Shown: positions 23,564 to 31,325 of the stretch, in pieces
Position numbering within the stretch: the stretch's first letter is position 1
How the letters are laid out: the number at the start of each line of letters is the position of its first letter
DNA from: Acidimicrobiaceae bacterium
Lineage (GTDB): Bacteria; Actinomycetota; Acidimicrobiia; Acidimicrobiales; RAAP-2
DNA: 33,119 nucleotides
Direction: 5' to 3'
Assembly: GCA_003142095.1 (NCBI GenBank)
Contig: PLON01000044.1
Coordinates: forward strand, 1,210-34,328
Notes under the pieces: model-generated
What the model saw: the letters and a program-made list of their open reading frames with translations, nothing else
What the model was told of the DNA's origin: nothing
Databases searched by the model: none
Position numbers and translations under genes: made by a program

Positions 23564-24918
23564 GCAACCTGCGACCCGGAGTGCGCGTGCACGTCGTGGG
23601 CATCGCGGGCGCGGGAATGAGCGCGATGGCCATGCTGCTCGCCGAACTCGGAGCTCAAGTAAGCGGGAGCGACGCGAACGAGTCTGCGGTCTTTGACGAT
23701 CTTCGGGCCCGTCACGTCACTGCGTATCTGGGTCACGACGCGGCACACGTTGCGGGCGCTGAGGTGGTCCTGTGGTCACCCGCGGTCGCCGCGGACAATG
23801 TAGAACTCGTGGCGGCCCGCGAGGCGGGCGCCGAGATGATGACTCGCGCCCGCGCGTTTGAGGAACTCTCGTCGATGAAGCGCGTCATTGGCCTAACGGG
23901 CACGCACGGTAAAACAACCGCGACCTCAATGATGGTGCAGGTCTCGCTCGCGGCCGGACGCGACGACGGATGGCTGCTCGGAGCCCCGGTGCTTGGTGTC
24001 GGAGCTCAGGGCCATTGGGGCGAGGGGGACCTCCTCGTTGAAGTCGACGAAAGCTACGGCACGTTCGGCGAACTTCACCCCTTCGCACTCGGGGTCTTGA
24101 ACGTGGAACCCGATCACCTCGACTTCTATGGTTCGCTGGCCGCACTCGAGGCCGCCTTCGCGGAACTGGTGGGACGCACCGGTGGGCCGGTCGTGGCGTG
24201 GGCCGACGACCCCGGGGCGAAACACGCCGTCGCGTCTCGACGTGACGCTCTGCTCGTTGGAATCACCGCCGACTGCGCGTGGCGGGTGTCGGACGTGGTC
24301 CTAGAACGCCGAGGCGCGTCATTTCGACTGAGCGGACCGACGACGATGCAGATCGAACTTCGCGTGACGGGGGCGCATAACGTCGCCAACGCCGCCGTGG
24401 TGGCGGTGCTCGCTCACGCCCTCGCGATTCCCGATGAGGCGACCGTACGGGGACTATCCAACTTCGTCGGCGCGCCGCGGCGCTACCAGTATCGCGGGGC
24501 GTGGCACGACGTGGACGTCTACGAGGACTACGCGCACCTGCCCGGTGAGATCGCGGCCATCCTCGCCGCGACGAGCGCGGCGGGGTATGAGCGCATCACC
24601 GTTGTCTTTCAGCCTCATCGCGTGACGCGCACGTTGGCGCTCGTCGACGAGTTCGCTTCCGCCTTCAACGGTGCGCGCCACGTGATCGTGACCGACCTCT
24701 ACTGCGCGGGTGAGGCGAATCCGACACGCGTCACGGGCGAAGTGGTGGCGAACGCCATTCAGCGATACGACCCGGCGCTCGACACGCTCTACTGTGGTGA
24801 TCTTTCGCTCGTGGGTGAACTGTTGGAACAACTTCTCGACGACAGCGACGTGATTGTGGTGCTCGGCGCCGGCGACGTCGCATCCATTATCTCCACGTTG
24901 CCCGGGGGAGTGGCGTGA
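23560..24918 (+). CDS. murC: UDP-N-acetylmuramate--L-alanine ligase MurC, divergent
   Basis: A 452-residue Mur ligase. The N-terminal VHVVGIAGAGMSAMAML is the MurC UDP-binding signature, and GTHGKTT is at residues 114-120. Two places differ from the usual pattern: DESYGTF at 163-169 where DESDGSF is expected, and EDYAHLPGE at 322-330 where most MurC proteins have DDYxHHPTE. FQPHRVTRT near 350 is conserved. It probably still adds L-Ala to UDP-MurNAc, but substrate specificity deserves a check since murF and murD are absent from the cluster. The GTG overlaps the murG stop (GTGA); the frame's upstream extension is murG shadow. Confidence 0.88.
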   Translation: MSNLRPGVRVHVVGIAGAGMSAMAMLLAELGAQVSGSDANESAVFDDLRARHVTAYLGHDAAHVAGAEVVLWSPAVAADNVELVAAREAGAEMMTRARAFEELSSMKRVIGLTGTHGKTTATSMMVQVSLAAGRDDGWLLGAPVLGVGAQGHWGEGDLLVEVDESYGTFGELHPFALGVLNVEPDHLDFYGSLAALEAAFAELVGRTGGPVVAWADDPGAKHAVASRRDALLVGITADCAWRVSDVVLERRGASFRLSGPTTMQIELRVTGAHNVANAAVVAVLAHALAIPDEATVRGLSNFVGAPRRYQYRGAWHDVDVYEDYAHLPGEIAAILAATSAAGYERITVVFQPHRVTRTLALVDEFASAFNGARHVIVTDLYCAGEANPTRVTGEVVANAIQRYDPALDTLYCGDLSLVGELLEQLLDDSDVIVVLGAGDVASIISTLPGGVA

Positions 24919-25826
24919 ACGCCATCGACACTCTCGTCGCGCGCGGAGGCGTACGCGTGAGTGAGCACGCGCCCTTTGGCTCGCGCACGACCTACCGCGT
25001 CGGTGGGACCGCACGCGTCGTCGTGAACGTCACGTCGCTCGAGGACCTCGACGAACTCGGTCCCACGATGACCGAGACGGGGCTCACCATCGTCTGTCTC
25101 GGCAACGGTTCGAACCTGCTCGTGGAGGACGGCGAGCGCGACGTCCTCGTGGTGCACTGCGATCGATCTTTCGCGGCGCTCGACTATGACGGCGACGAAC
25201 GCGTCGTGGTGAACGCCGACGCGGGGCTCGATCTGCCTCTCATGGCGCGGCGATTGGCGCGCGACGGCGTCGTGGGATTCGAGTGGGCCGTCGGCATACC
25301 AGGCACGGTCGGTGGCGCCGTGGCGATGAACGCCGGCGGCCACGGCGACGACATCGCCGGCTCGATCGAAGCGGCCACGGTCTGGCGCGACGGGGTCACG
25401 ACCACGTGGTCGACGGACGAGCTGCAATTGGGCTACCGCACGAGCGCGCTCGGAGCACGCGACGTGGTCCTCGGTGCTCGATTTGTTCTCGCGCGCGGTA
25501 ACGCCAACGAAGCCGAGGAACGCGTCCGTGAGATTGTCCGGTGGCGCCGCGAACACCAGCCCGGAGGTGCTAACGCGGGCAGCGTGTTTCGAAATCCTCC
25601 GGCGGATCACGCGGCGCGACTCATCGAAGCGGCGGGGTGTAAGGGTCTGCGACTCGGCAGCGCAGCCGTCAGTGAGAAGCACGCCAACTTCATTCAAGCC
25701 GACGCCAATGGACTGGCGATTGACGTGTACTCCCTGATAAACCTGGTTCGAACGCGAGTGTTCGAGGAGTCGGGTGTGGAGCTCGTCGGCGAGAACCGCT
25801 TCGTCGGTTTTGGAGTAACGCCGTGA
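24915..25826 (+). CDS. murB: UDP-N-acetylenolpyruvoylglucosamine reductase MurB
   Basis: A 303-residue FAD enzyme reducing UDP-GlcNAc-enolpyruvate to UDP-MurNAc with NADPH. Seen are TTYRVGGTA (about residues 25-33), GNGSNLLV (65-70 region) and GIPGTVGGAVAMNAGG (about 128-142) for FAD binding, Arg175 in GYRTSALG, the proton donor Ser223 in NAGSVFRNP, and Glu293 near the C-terminus. GTG 24915 overlaps the murC stop and the murB stop overlaps ftsQ, both as GTGA. Together with murC it forms the early cytoplasmic steps. Confidence 0.94.
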   Translation: MNAIDTLVARGGVRVSEHAPFGSRTTYRVGGTARVVVNVTSLEDLDELGPTMTETGLTIVCLGNGSNLLVEDGERDVLVVHCDRSFAALDYDGDERVVVNADAGLDLPLMARRLARDGVVGFEWAVGIPGTVGGAVAMNAGGHGDDIAGSIEAATVWRDGVTTTWSTDELQLGYRTSALGARDVVLGARFVLARGNANEAEERVREIVRWRREHQPGGANAGSVFRNPPADHAARLIEAAGCKGLRLGSAAVSEKHANFIQADANGLAIDVYSLINLVRTRVFEESGVELVGENRFVGFGVTP

Positions 25827-26611
25827 GCCGCCACGTCGCCACTCGTGAGCGTCATCGCCGCGAGGAGATCGTGCCGGTACGAAGAGCGCGTGAGCCCCGT
25901 CCGCGCATGCGGCGTCTCACAAAATGGTTGGTCTCACTCGGCGTCGTTGCGACGGTGTTGGCGCTGGGCGCCCAGTGGATGCTCCACTCGTCGTATTTTC
26001 GCGTTCAACATATCACGATCGTCGGCCTCCGCCACGAGAGCGCGGCGTCGGTGCTCAACGTGTCGGGACTGGCGGAGCACCCCTCCATGATCGGTCTCAA
26101 CGATGCAGCGATTGTGAAGCGACTCGACGGGTTCCCGTGGATCGATACGGTCGCCGTCACGAAGCGCTGGCCCAACTCCGTCATCCTCACGGTGCACGAG
26201 AACGTCGCCGTCGCGGTGGCGTTCACCTCGCATCACGTTCTTGAATTCGTTGACGCGAAGGGACGCGCGCTCGGTGTTGCGCCGCTGCGCGAGAATCTGC
26301 CGACGCTGAACTACCTCGACGGGACCTCGTCGACGTGGCCCTACGAGCGCGCCGGACGCAGCGCCGCTTACGTGGCGAGTCAACTGCCGCGCGCGTTCAC
26401 GACGCAGGTGAACACGATTACCGATAACGCGCAGGGCTCAGTGACCCTGCGAATGACGACACCCGTCACCTTCATATTGGGTCCGCCCACCGACCTGCAC
26501 GCCAAGTTCGTGGCGATTGCGTCGGTCATCGCGCACAGCACCCTCATACCCGGTGACGTGGTGGACGTGACGGTTCCCGACGAACTCGCGGTGACGCCGC
26601 CGACGAATTAG
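25823..26611 (+). CDS. ftsQ: Cell division protein FtsQ
   Basis: A 262-residue bitopic protein. An Arg-rich cytoplasmic N-terminus (1-33) precedes one membrane helix (about 34-54) and a POTRA domain beginning SSYFRVQHITIVGLRH (about 56-125). The following WIDTVAVTKRWPNSVILTVHENVAVAV is the typical end of POTRA and start of the beta domain. FtsQ docks FtsL/FtsB and recruits FtsWI. The GTG start overlaps the murB stop. The 112-base gap after it ends the tightly overlapped part of the operon. Confidence 0.9.
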   Translation: MSRHVATRERHRREEIVPVRRAREPRPRMRRLTKWLVSLGVVATVLALGAQWMLHSSYFRVQHITIVGLRHESAASVLNVSGLAEHPSMIGLNDAAIVKRLDGFPWIDTVAVTKRWPNSVILTVHENVAVAVAFTSHHVLEFVDAKGRALGVAPLRENLPTLNYLDGTSSTWPYERAGRSAAYVASQLPRAFTTQVNTITDNAQGSVTLRMTTPVTFILGPPTDLHAKFVAIASVIAHSTLIPGDVVDVTVPDELAVTPPTN

Positions 26612-26626
26612 TAGAAACCGTGGCAT

Positions 26627-26655
26627 TTGACCGAAATGGAGGCGGTGACTAGCCT
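26627..26655 (+). promoter_or_regulatory. Candidate ftsZ promoter
   Basis: -35 TTGACC (26627-26632), 17-base spacer, -10 TAGCCT (26650-26655) lie in the ftsQ-ftsZ gap. A start near 26662 leaves a leader of about 60 bases with AAGGGGAG (26713-26720) before ATG 26724. A separate promoter would let FtsZ be made at higher level than the upstream genes, as is common. Confidence 0.5.
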
Positions 26656-26723
26656 TCAATGACTGTTCGCCACGCCGCCCCCGCTGAGGCGGTAACAATA
26701 GAAGAGATAATCAAGGGGAGTCC

Positions 26724-27800
26724 ATGAGTCTCAGTCAGAGCAACTACCACGCCGTTATCAAGGTAATTGGCGTCGGTGGGGGCGGAGCGAACGCAGTTAA
26801 CCGGATGATCACCTCGGGCTTGAAAAATATCGAGTTCATCGCGGCCAACACGGACGCTCAGGCACTGCTTCTTTCGGAAGCTGACTTGAAGATTGACATT
26901 GGTCGACAGTTGACTCGGGGCCTCGGGGCCGGCAGTGATCCCGAAGTTGGTCGCCAAGCCGCCGAAGACCACCGTGCCGAGATCGAAGAGGCTCTCAAAG
27001 ACACCGACATGGTCTTTATCACCGCCGGTGAGGGCGGTGGTACGGGCACGGGAGCGGCACCCGTGGTCGCCGAGATCGCCCGCGCGCTCGGCATTCTCAC
27101 CATTGGCGTTGTCACGCGTCCCTTCGGTTTCGAGGGTAAGCGCCGCGCCACGCAGGCCGAAAAGGGAATCCAGATGTTGCGCGAAAAGGTGGACACCTTG
27201 ATCGTGATCCCGAACGATCGACTGCTTTCGGTGACCGCACCCGACACCTCCATGCTCGACGCCTTCAAGATCGCCGACGACGTGTTGCTCTCGGCCGTGC
27301 GCGGTGTGACCGACCTCATCACGGTGCCCGGTCTCATCAACACCGACTTCGCCGATGTCAACACGGTCATGCGCAACGCCGGCACCGCCATCATGGGTGT
27401 CGGCAGTTCGACCGGAGAAGGTCGCGCGGTCAACGCCGCGCGTGCCGCGATCACGTCGCCGTTGCTCGAAGCCTCCATCGATGGTGCGCGGGGCATCTTG
27501 ATGAATATCGTTGGTGGACCGAACGTGACCTTGAACGAAGTCACACAGGCCGCGGAGATCATCCACTCGGTCGCCCACCCTGACGCCAACATCATCTTCG
27601 GTTCGGTGATCGACGACTCGATCGGCGAGGCGGTACGCGTCACCGTCATCGCGGCCGGCTTCGATCAGGGCGCGGTGAGGACGAACGCGCAGAGCGAGCC
27701 CGTCATGACTGAGGGCCCGCGCAGCGACATCTTTACCACCACGGGCGACGACTTCTTTGACGTCGGTGGCGATGACGATCTTCCCAGCTTCCTCCGATAG
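26724..27800 (+). CDS. ftsZ: Cell division GTPase FtsZ
   Basis: A 358-residue tubulin-like GTPase that polymerises into the Z ring at midcell. The GTP-binding loop GGGTGTG is at residues 104-110 and the T7 loop NTDFAD at 206-211 (usually NLDFAD), which supplies the catalytic Asp to the next subunit. The core ends near residue 318, followed by a short linker and the C-terminal peptide DDDLPSFLR (350-358), one or two residues shorter than the common DDDLDVPxFLR, and the likely docking site for SepF. Strong ribosome site AAGGGGAG precedes it. The last 29 bases overlap yggS. Confidence 0.97.
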   Translation: MSLSQSNYHAVIKVIGVGGGGANAVNRMITSGLKNIEFIAANTDAQALLLSEADLKIDIGRQLTRGLGAGSDPEVGRQAAEDHRAEIEEALKDTDMVFITAGEGGGTGTGAAPVVAEIARALGILTIGVVTRPFGFEGKRRATQAEKGIQMLREKVDTLIVIPNDRLLSVTAPDTSMLDAFKIADDVLLSAVRGVTDLITVPGLINTDFADVNTVMRNAGTAIMGVGSSTGEGRAVNAARAAITSPLLEASIDGARGILMNIVGGPNVTLNEVTQAAEIIHSVAHPDANIIFGSVIDDSIGEAVRVTVIAAGFDQGAVRTNAQSEPVMTEGPRSDIFTTTGDDFFDVGGDDDLPSFLR

Positions 27801-28455
27801 CGAACTCCTCGAACGCGTCGGCGCCAACCTCGAACGAGTGCGCGATCGCATCACGTTGAGCGGTCGAGATCTCGCGAGCGTGCGCATCGTCGCGGTGACG
27901 AAGACCTTTGGCGTCGATGAAGTTCATGCGGCGTGGCAACTCGGGCTGCGACACTTTGGCGAGAACTACGTCGACGAACTCTGCGCAAAACGAGATGCGG
28001 CGCTCGAGGGGACGTGGCACTATCTGGGCGCGCTCCAGACGAACAAGATCGCTCGCGCGAGCTACTGCGCGAACGTCTTAAGCGCCGTGGCACGGGTACG
28101 CGAACTCGAGAAGCTCGCCGCGCTCAAGAGCGAGAGGGCACTCGACATTCAAGTTGACTTCACCGGTCGCGCCGAGCGAAATGGCGCGGCGCCCGGGGAG
28201 GTGGCGAAACTCGTAAGTCGCGCTCGAGAGTTGAACTTGAACGTTCGCGGACTCATGGTCGTTGCCCCGACCGACCCGAGCGCGGCGCGCGACGCCTTCG
28301 CCGCGACGGTCGCCCTCGCCGACGAATTGGGGCTCGCCGAGCGCTCCATGGGCATGACGGAGGACCTAGAACTGGCCTGTTCTCTGGGGACGACCGAGGT
28401 ACGCCTCGGACGCGCCCTCTTCGGGCCACGGACCCCCTGGGGCCGCCTCGCCTAA
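27772..28455 (+). CDS. YggS/PLPBP family PLP-homeostasis protein
   Basis: A 227-residue TIM-barrel protein binding pyridoxal phosphate at Lys44 in IVAVTKTFG. Other family marks are [22 protein letters not shown], and near the C-terminus LSMGMT-like [28 protein letters not shown]. It helps control free PLP and amino-acid balance. The ATG at 27772 lies within the last codons of ftsZ; an earlier in-frame start at 27757 is also possible. In many actinomycetes a laccase-domain gene (pgeF/ylmD) lies between ftsZ and this gene; it is absent here. Confidence 0.9.
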   Translation: MTIFPASSDSELLERVGANLERVRDRITLSGRDLASVRIVAVTKTFGVDEVHAAWQLGLRHFGENYVDELCAKRDAALEGTWHYLGALQTNKIARASYCANVLSAVARVRELEKLAALKSERALDIQVDFTGRAERNGAAPGEVAKLVSRARELNLNVRGLMVVAPTDPSAARDAFAATVALADELGLAERSMGMTEDLELACSLGTTEVRLGRALFGPRTPWGRLA

Positions 28456-28477
28456 CATAGTTCTGGGCGTTGTGGCC

Positions 28478-28483
28478 AAGGAG
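28478..28483 (+). promoter_or_regulatory. Shine-Dalgarno deciding the sepF start
   Basis: AAGGAG is six bases before ATG 28490. It lies inside the coding region that would result from the in-frame GTG at 28472, so the ATG is the better start and restores the usual SepF N-terminus. Confidence 0.7.
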
Positions 28484-28489
28484 AGGCGA

Positions 28490-29098
28490 ATGAAAGAAAA
28501 GTTACGAGGGTTCCTCGGGTTTCTCGGTCTCGTCGAAGACGAGTACGGCGAGTACGGTCCGAACAACGCGCCTCGACCCTTCTCTGAACAGCCAGAGGAG
28601 TTTGAACCTGAATGGACCCCTACCCCCGTGCCCGTTGCTCGAACCTTTCCCACCCAGCCAGCCAGCCCGTCACCTTTTCGTCAAAGCAACCCCGCTCCGC
28701 GCACCCCGTCGCGCTCGGCGCCCATCTCGGTACTCGAAGGTTCAAACGGGGTGAGCCGGGTGCGCCCGATGGCGACCACCAGCGCCGCACGGGGCGCGTC
28801 ACCCTTTCAACAAGAACGCGACGTCGCCATCGTCTCGCCCGAGACGTACGACGATTCGCGCCGTATCACTGATCTACTGCGTTCGAATCGCGCGGTCGTG
28901 CTCAGCACACTCGACGTCGATCCGGGACTTGCTCGACGTTTGGTCGACTTTACGGCCGGAACAGCCTACGCCCTCAACGCCAAGATTGAGATGCTGATTC
29001 GTGGTGTGTACTTGATCAGTCCGCAAGGAATGCACGTGGGACCCGAGATGAAAGAGCGGCTTCGCGCGGCGAATTACCACGCACTCGATCAGGCATGA
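28490..29098 (+). CDS. sepF: Cell division protein SepF
   Basis: A 202-residue protein that anchors FtsZ to the membrane. The N-terminal MKEKLRGFLGFLGLVEDEYG is the amphipathic membrane-binding helix followed by the conserved acidic turn. A Pro/Ser/Arg-rich linker follows (about residues 25-100). The SepF core then runs from DVAIVSPETYDDSRRITDLL to LISPQGMHV (about 105-185), with RRLVDFTAGTAYALNAKIEML as the usual dimer and polymer interface. It is the main FtsZ membrane anchor in actinomycetes, which lack FtsA. Its stop overlaps the YggT gene start as ATGA. Confidence 0.92.
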   Translation: MKEKLRGFLGFLGLVEDEYGEYGPNNAPRPFSEQPEEFEPEWTPTPVPVARTFPTQPASPSPFRQSNPAPRTPSRSAPISVLEGSNGVSRVRPMATTSAARGASPFQQERDVAIVSPETYDDSRRITDLLRSNRAVVLSTLDVDPGLARRLVDFTAGTAYALNAKIEMLIRGVYLISPQGMHVGPEMKERLRAANYHALDQA

Positions 29099-29346
29099 GG
29101 GGCGTTCACGACCTGATTACCCTCTACATCTGGATCCTCATCATTACCGCGTTCTTGAGTTGGATTCCGGTGCAAAGTTCTCAAGGTGGAATGGCCACCA
29201 CCAAGCGCATCTTGGCGCAAATTACTGAACCGGTACTTCGACCACTGCGCGCGATTCTGCCGCGTCCGAGAGTCGGCGGAGTCGGTGTTGATTTTTCGGT
29301 GCTCGTTGCCGTCATCGTGCTCGTCGTGATCAACAACATTATTTAG
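29095..29346 (+). CDS. YggT/YlmG family membrane protein
   Basis: An 83-residue protein with two hydrophobic helices (about residues 8-26 and 65-83) separated by the family loop TEPVLRPLRAILPRPRVGGVGVDFS. This loop is diagnostic for YggT (YlmG). The gene is commonly found between sepF and divIVA. The family has been connected with osmotic stress and with division or chloroplast nucleoid placement in relatives; the precise role is unknown. The start is coupled to sepF by ATGA. Confidence 0.9.
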   Translation: MRGVHDLITLYIWILIITAFLSWIPVQSSQGGMATTKRILAQITEPVLRPLRAILPRPRVGGVGVDFSVLVAVIVLVVINNII

Positions 29347-29360
29347 CGTGACGTAATTGT

Positions 29361-29390
29361 TTCACCGCTGCGAGCATCGGGCGGTAGGGT
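29361..29390 (+). promoter_or_regulatory. Candidate divIVA promoter, leaderless
   Basis: TTCACC (29361-29366) and TAGGGT (29385-29390) are 18 bases apart, and the -10 ends six bases before ATG 29397. No Shine-Dalgarno precedes the ATG. This suggests a leaderless divIVA message separate from the sepF transcript. Confidence 0.5.
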
Positions 29391-29396
29391 GGCTGG

Positions 29397-30233
29397 ATGG
29401 ACAGCACGGATAACGCAACGTCGGCGCTCGACACCATCGACACCGTCGCATTTAAGGTCGGACTCAAGGGGTACAACGTCGACGAGGTCGACGATTTTCT
29501 CGAGAGACTGTCGGTCGAAGTTCGCCAGCTCAAAGATCTCGCCCAGCAGCAACGCCAGCAGTTACGCCAGGCCGCGGAGCGCATCAATCAACTCGACGCT
29601 CGCGGAGCGACCGCCCCGGTGCCCCCCGCCCCGGCCCCGGCCCCGGCCCCGGCCCCGGCCCCCGCGGCACCGACCCTCGCGCCGGTGGCCCAGGCAATTC
29701 GCACCGGCGGAGCCGCCGGCGCGGAACAGGTGACCTCGATGATCGCGATGGCTCAGAAGTTCATCGAAGAGGCCCAGGGTGAAGCCGAAGACAAGGCGCG
29801 AGAGTTCACCGCCTCCGCGCAGGAACGCGCGCGAGAGATTGTGAACGAAGCGCGAAGTCGCGCCGAAGATGAAGTCAACCGACTCAACGGGCTCAAGCAA
29901 CGTCTGAGCGAAGACGTCGAAACACTCGCACACCAGTTGCAGGCCGAACGCACGCGCATCGCTCAGGTGCTCGCGGAGTTCACGCAGTGGGTCGAAACGT
30001 CATTGCAGGCCGGCGCGAAGTCCTCGGCCGCTGCGACGACGCGAACGCCACCGCCTGCTCAAACGCCATCTGCGCCAGCACCGGCCGCAGCTCCGGCGGC
30101 CCCGCCACCTCGTCCGTCGAACGTTCCGCCCGCCGCCCCCGCTCCGTCCTCAAACGCCGGTCAACCAACCATCTCGCAACCAACGATCGGCCAAGTTCTG
30201 AAGTTTGACCAATCCTCGCGCGACGATCGATAG
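29397..30233 (+). CDS. DivIVA-domain protein (Wag31-like)
   Basis: A 278-residue coiled-coil protein. The N-terminal membrane-curvature domain is at about residues 12-50 (TVAFKVGLKGYNVDEVDDFLERL, broken by the key GY turn). A Pro/Ala repeat follows near 75-92, then a long coiled coil (about 110-205) rich in Glu, Ala and Arg, and a Pro/Ala/Gln-rich tail. In actinomycetes DivIVA marks poles and directs growth. The linker is encoded by a GCCCCG hexanucleotide repeat. The gene has its own candidate promoter with no leader. Confidence 0.88.
   Translation: MDSTDNATSALDTIDTVAFKVGLKGYNVDEVDDFLERLSVEVRQLKDLAQQQRQQLRQAAERINQLDARGATAPVPPAPAPAPAPAPAPAAPTLAPVAQAIRTGGAAGAEQVTSMIAMAQKFIEEAQGEAEDKAREFTASAQERAREIVNEARSRAEDEVNRLNGLKQRLSEDVETLAHQLQAERTRIAQVLAEFTQWVETSLQAGAKSSAAATTRTPPPAQTPSAPAPAAAPAAPPPRPSNVPPAAPAPSSNAGQPTISQPTIGQVLKFDQSSRDDR
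29628..29657 (+). repeat. GCCCCG hexanucleotide repeat, five units
   Basis: Five perfect GCCCCG units in frame within divIVA encode alternating Ala-Pro, followed by GCCCCC. Slippage changes the linker by two residues at a time without frameshift, so length may vary between strains. Confidence 0.85.
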
Positions 30234-30234
30234 T
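30205..30234 (+). promoter_or_regulatory. Candidate promoter for the TraR/DksA gene
   Basis: TTGACC (30205-30210), the same -35 as in front of ftsZ, and GATAGT (30229-30234) are separated by 18 bases at the end of divIVA. The predicted leader is about 55 bases and includes GAGGAG (30284-30289) before ATG 30297. Confidence 0.4.
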
Positions 30235-30296
30235 AAAACCCTCGCTAACTGCTAGCCTCGGCGAGCACTGTTCTGAGGAACGCGAGGAGTAAATAC

Positions 30297-31325
30297 ATGC
30301 CGTCGAGCGCAAAGACCACGAAAAAGGCCCCCACGAAGAAGGCGGTCGCGAAAAAGCCCGCTTCGCGGGCGCCCGTGAAGAAAGTCGTGAAGAAGGCGGC
30401 GAAGACCGCCCCGGTGAAGAAGGCGACAGCGAAGAAGGCTCCCGCGAAGAAGACGGTCGCGAAAAAGCCTGTCGCATTGACGGCGGCCCAAAAGGCGGCG
30501 GCGGCGAAGAAGCAAAAGGCTCTCGCGGCTGACCAGGCAAAGAAGGAACGCGACGCCAAGGCGAAGGCCGCCGCGCAAAAGGCACTCGTACGCCAAAAGG
30601 CTCTCGACGCCGCGAAGGCGAAGAAAGAGCGCGAAGCGAAAGCTCGCGCCCTGGCCAAAGAGAAGGCCGTGGAGCAGAAGGCCCGTGCGACCGCCGCGGT
30701 AAAGGCGAAGAAGGAACGCGACGCCAAGGCAAAGATCGCGGCCAAAGAGCGCGAAGTCGCGCGTAAGGCGCGCGAGAAGGCTGCCGTCGAGGCGAAGAAG
30801 CAACGCGAGATCGAACACAAGCGCAAAGCCATCGAAGCGGAGAAGCAGCGCAAACTGCGCGAGATCGAACGTCGCGAGTCCGAAGAGCGCAAGCGTCAAG
30901 AGCGTCGCGAAGCCGAAGAGCTGAAGCGTCAAGAGGCTCTGGAGCGAAAGATGCACTCCAAGCCCTACGCCGAAGATCGCGAATTCCTCGAGGAACTACG
31001 CGGACTGCTCCTTGAAACTCGTGAGGCGACGACGGCTCAAATTGCCGTGAGCGAATCTGAAGCGAACGAGATGCTCGTGGACCGTGAGCGACTCGAGTAC
31101 GACGACGAGGACGGCAGCAGCGTCGCGTCGGACATTCAGCGAGACCAGTTGAAGGACTACGCTTCGGCGCTTCGCCTCAAGGTCGACGAGATCGACGTGG
31201 CGCTCGCGCGTATCGACGACGGGAGCTACGGGCGCTGTGACGAGTGCTACGAACCCATCTCGCAACCGAGACTGCGCGTGCAGCTGCCGGTCTTTACTTG
31301 CGTGTCGTGCCGCGCCAGCGTTTAA
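30297..31325 (+). CDS. TraR/DksA zinc-finger protein with histone-H1-like N-terminal tail
   Basis: A 342-residue protein, more than twice the length of typical DksA. Residues about 1-65 are almost only Lys, Ala, Pro, Thr and Val in AKK/PAKK-type repeats like bacterial histone-H1-like tails. About 66-225 is a very charged Lys/Arg/Glu/Ala helix, probably one long coiled coil. The last 115 residues are TraR/DksA-like, with the four zinc cysteines Cys314, Cys317, Cys335 and Cys338. The C-terminal part could reach RNA polymerase's secondary channel, while the tail should bind DNA nonspecifically. DksA-type genes near lspA and rluD are common in actinomycetes. The lspA start overlaps its 3' end. 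Confidence 0.85.
   Translation: MPSSAKTTKKAPTKKAVAKKPASRAPVKKVVKKAAKTAPVKKATAKKAPAKKTVAKKPVALTAAQKAAAAKKQKALAADQAKKERDAKAKAAAQKALVRQKALDAAKAKKEREAKARALAKEKAVEQKARATAAVKAKKERDAKAKIAAKEREVARKAREKAAVEAKKQREIEHKRKAIEAEKQRKLREIERRESEERKRQERREAEELKRQEALERKMHSKPYAEDREFLEELRGLLLETREATTAQIAVSESEANEMLVDRERLEYDDEDGSSVASDIQRDQLKDYASALRLKVDEIDVALARIDDGSYGRCDECYEPISQPRLRVQLPVFTCVSCRASV

Noticed and set aside
26671-26692. A small CCGCC / GGCGG hairpin in the ftsZ leader
   Set aside because: Only five pairs in GC-rich DNA; such matches are expected by chance and no known leader structure fits.
26649-27887. A 412-codon minus-strand frame opposite ftsZ
   Set aside because: It mirrors the codon periodicity of ftsZ in GC-rich DNA, is His/Arg/Asp-rich without motifs, and ftsZ is unmistakable on the plus strand.
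30245-30956. Long minus-strand frames rich in Phe, Ala and Leu opposite the DksA gene
   Set aside because: They are the complement of Lys/Ala codon repeats, which gives Phe/Leu/Ala-rich false membrane proteins.
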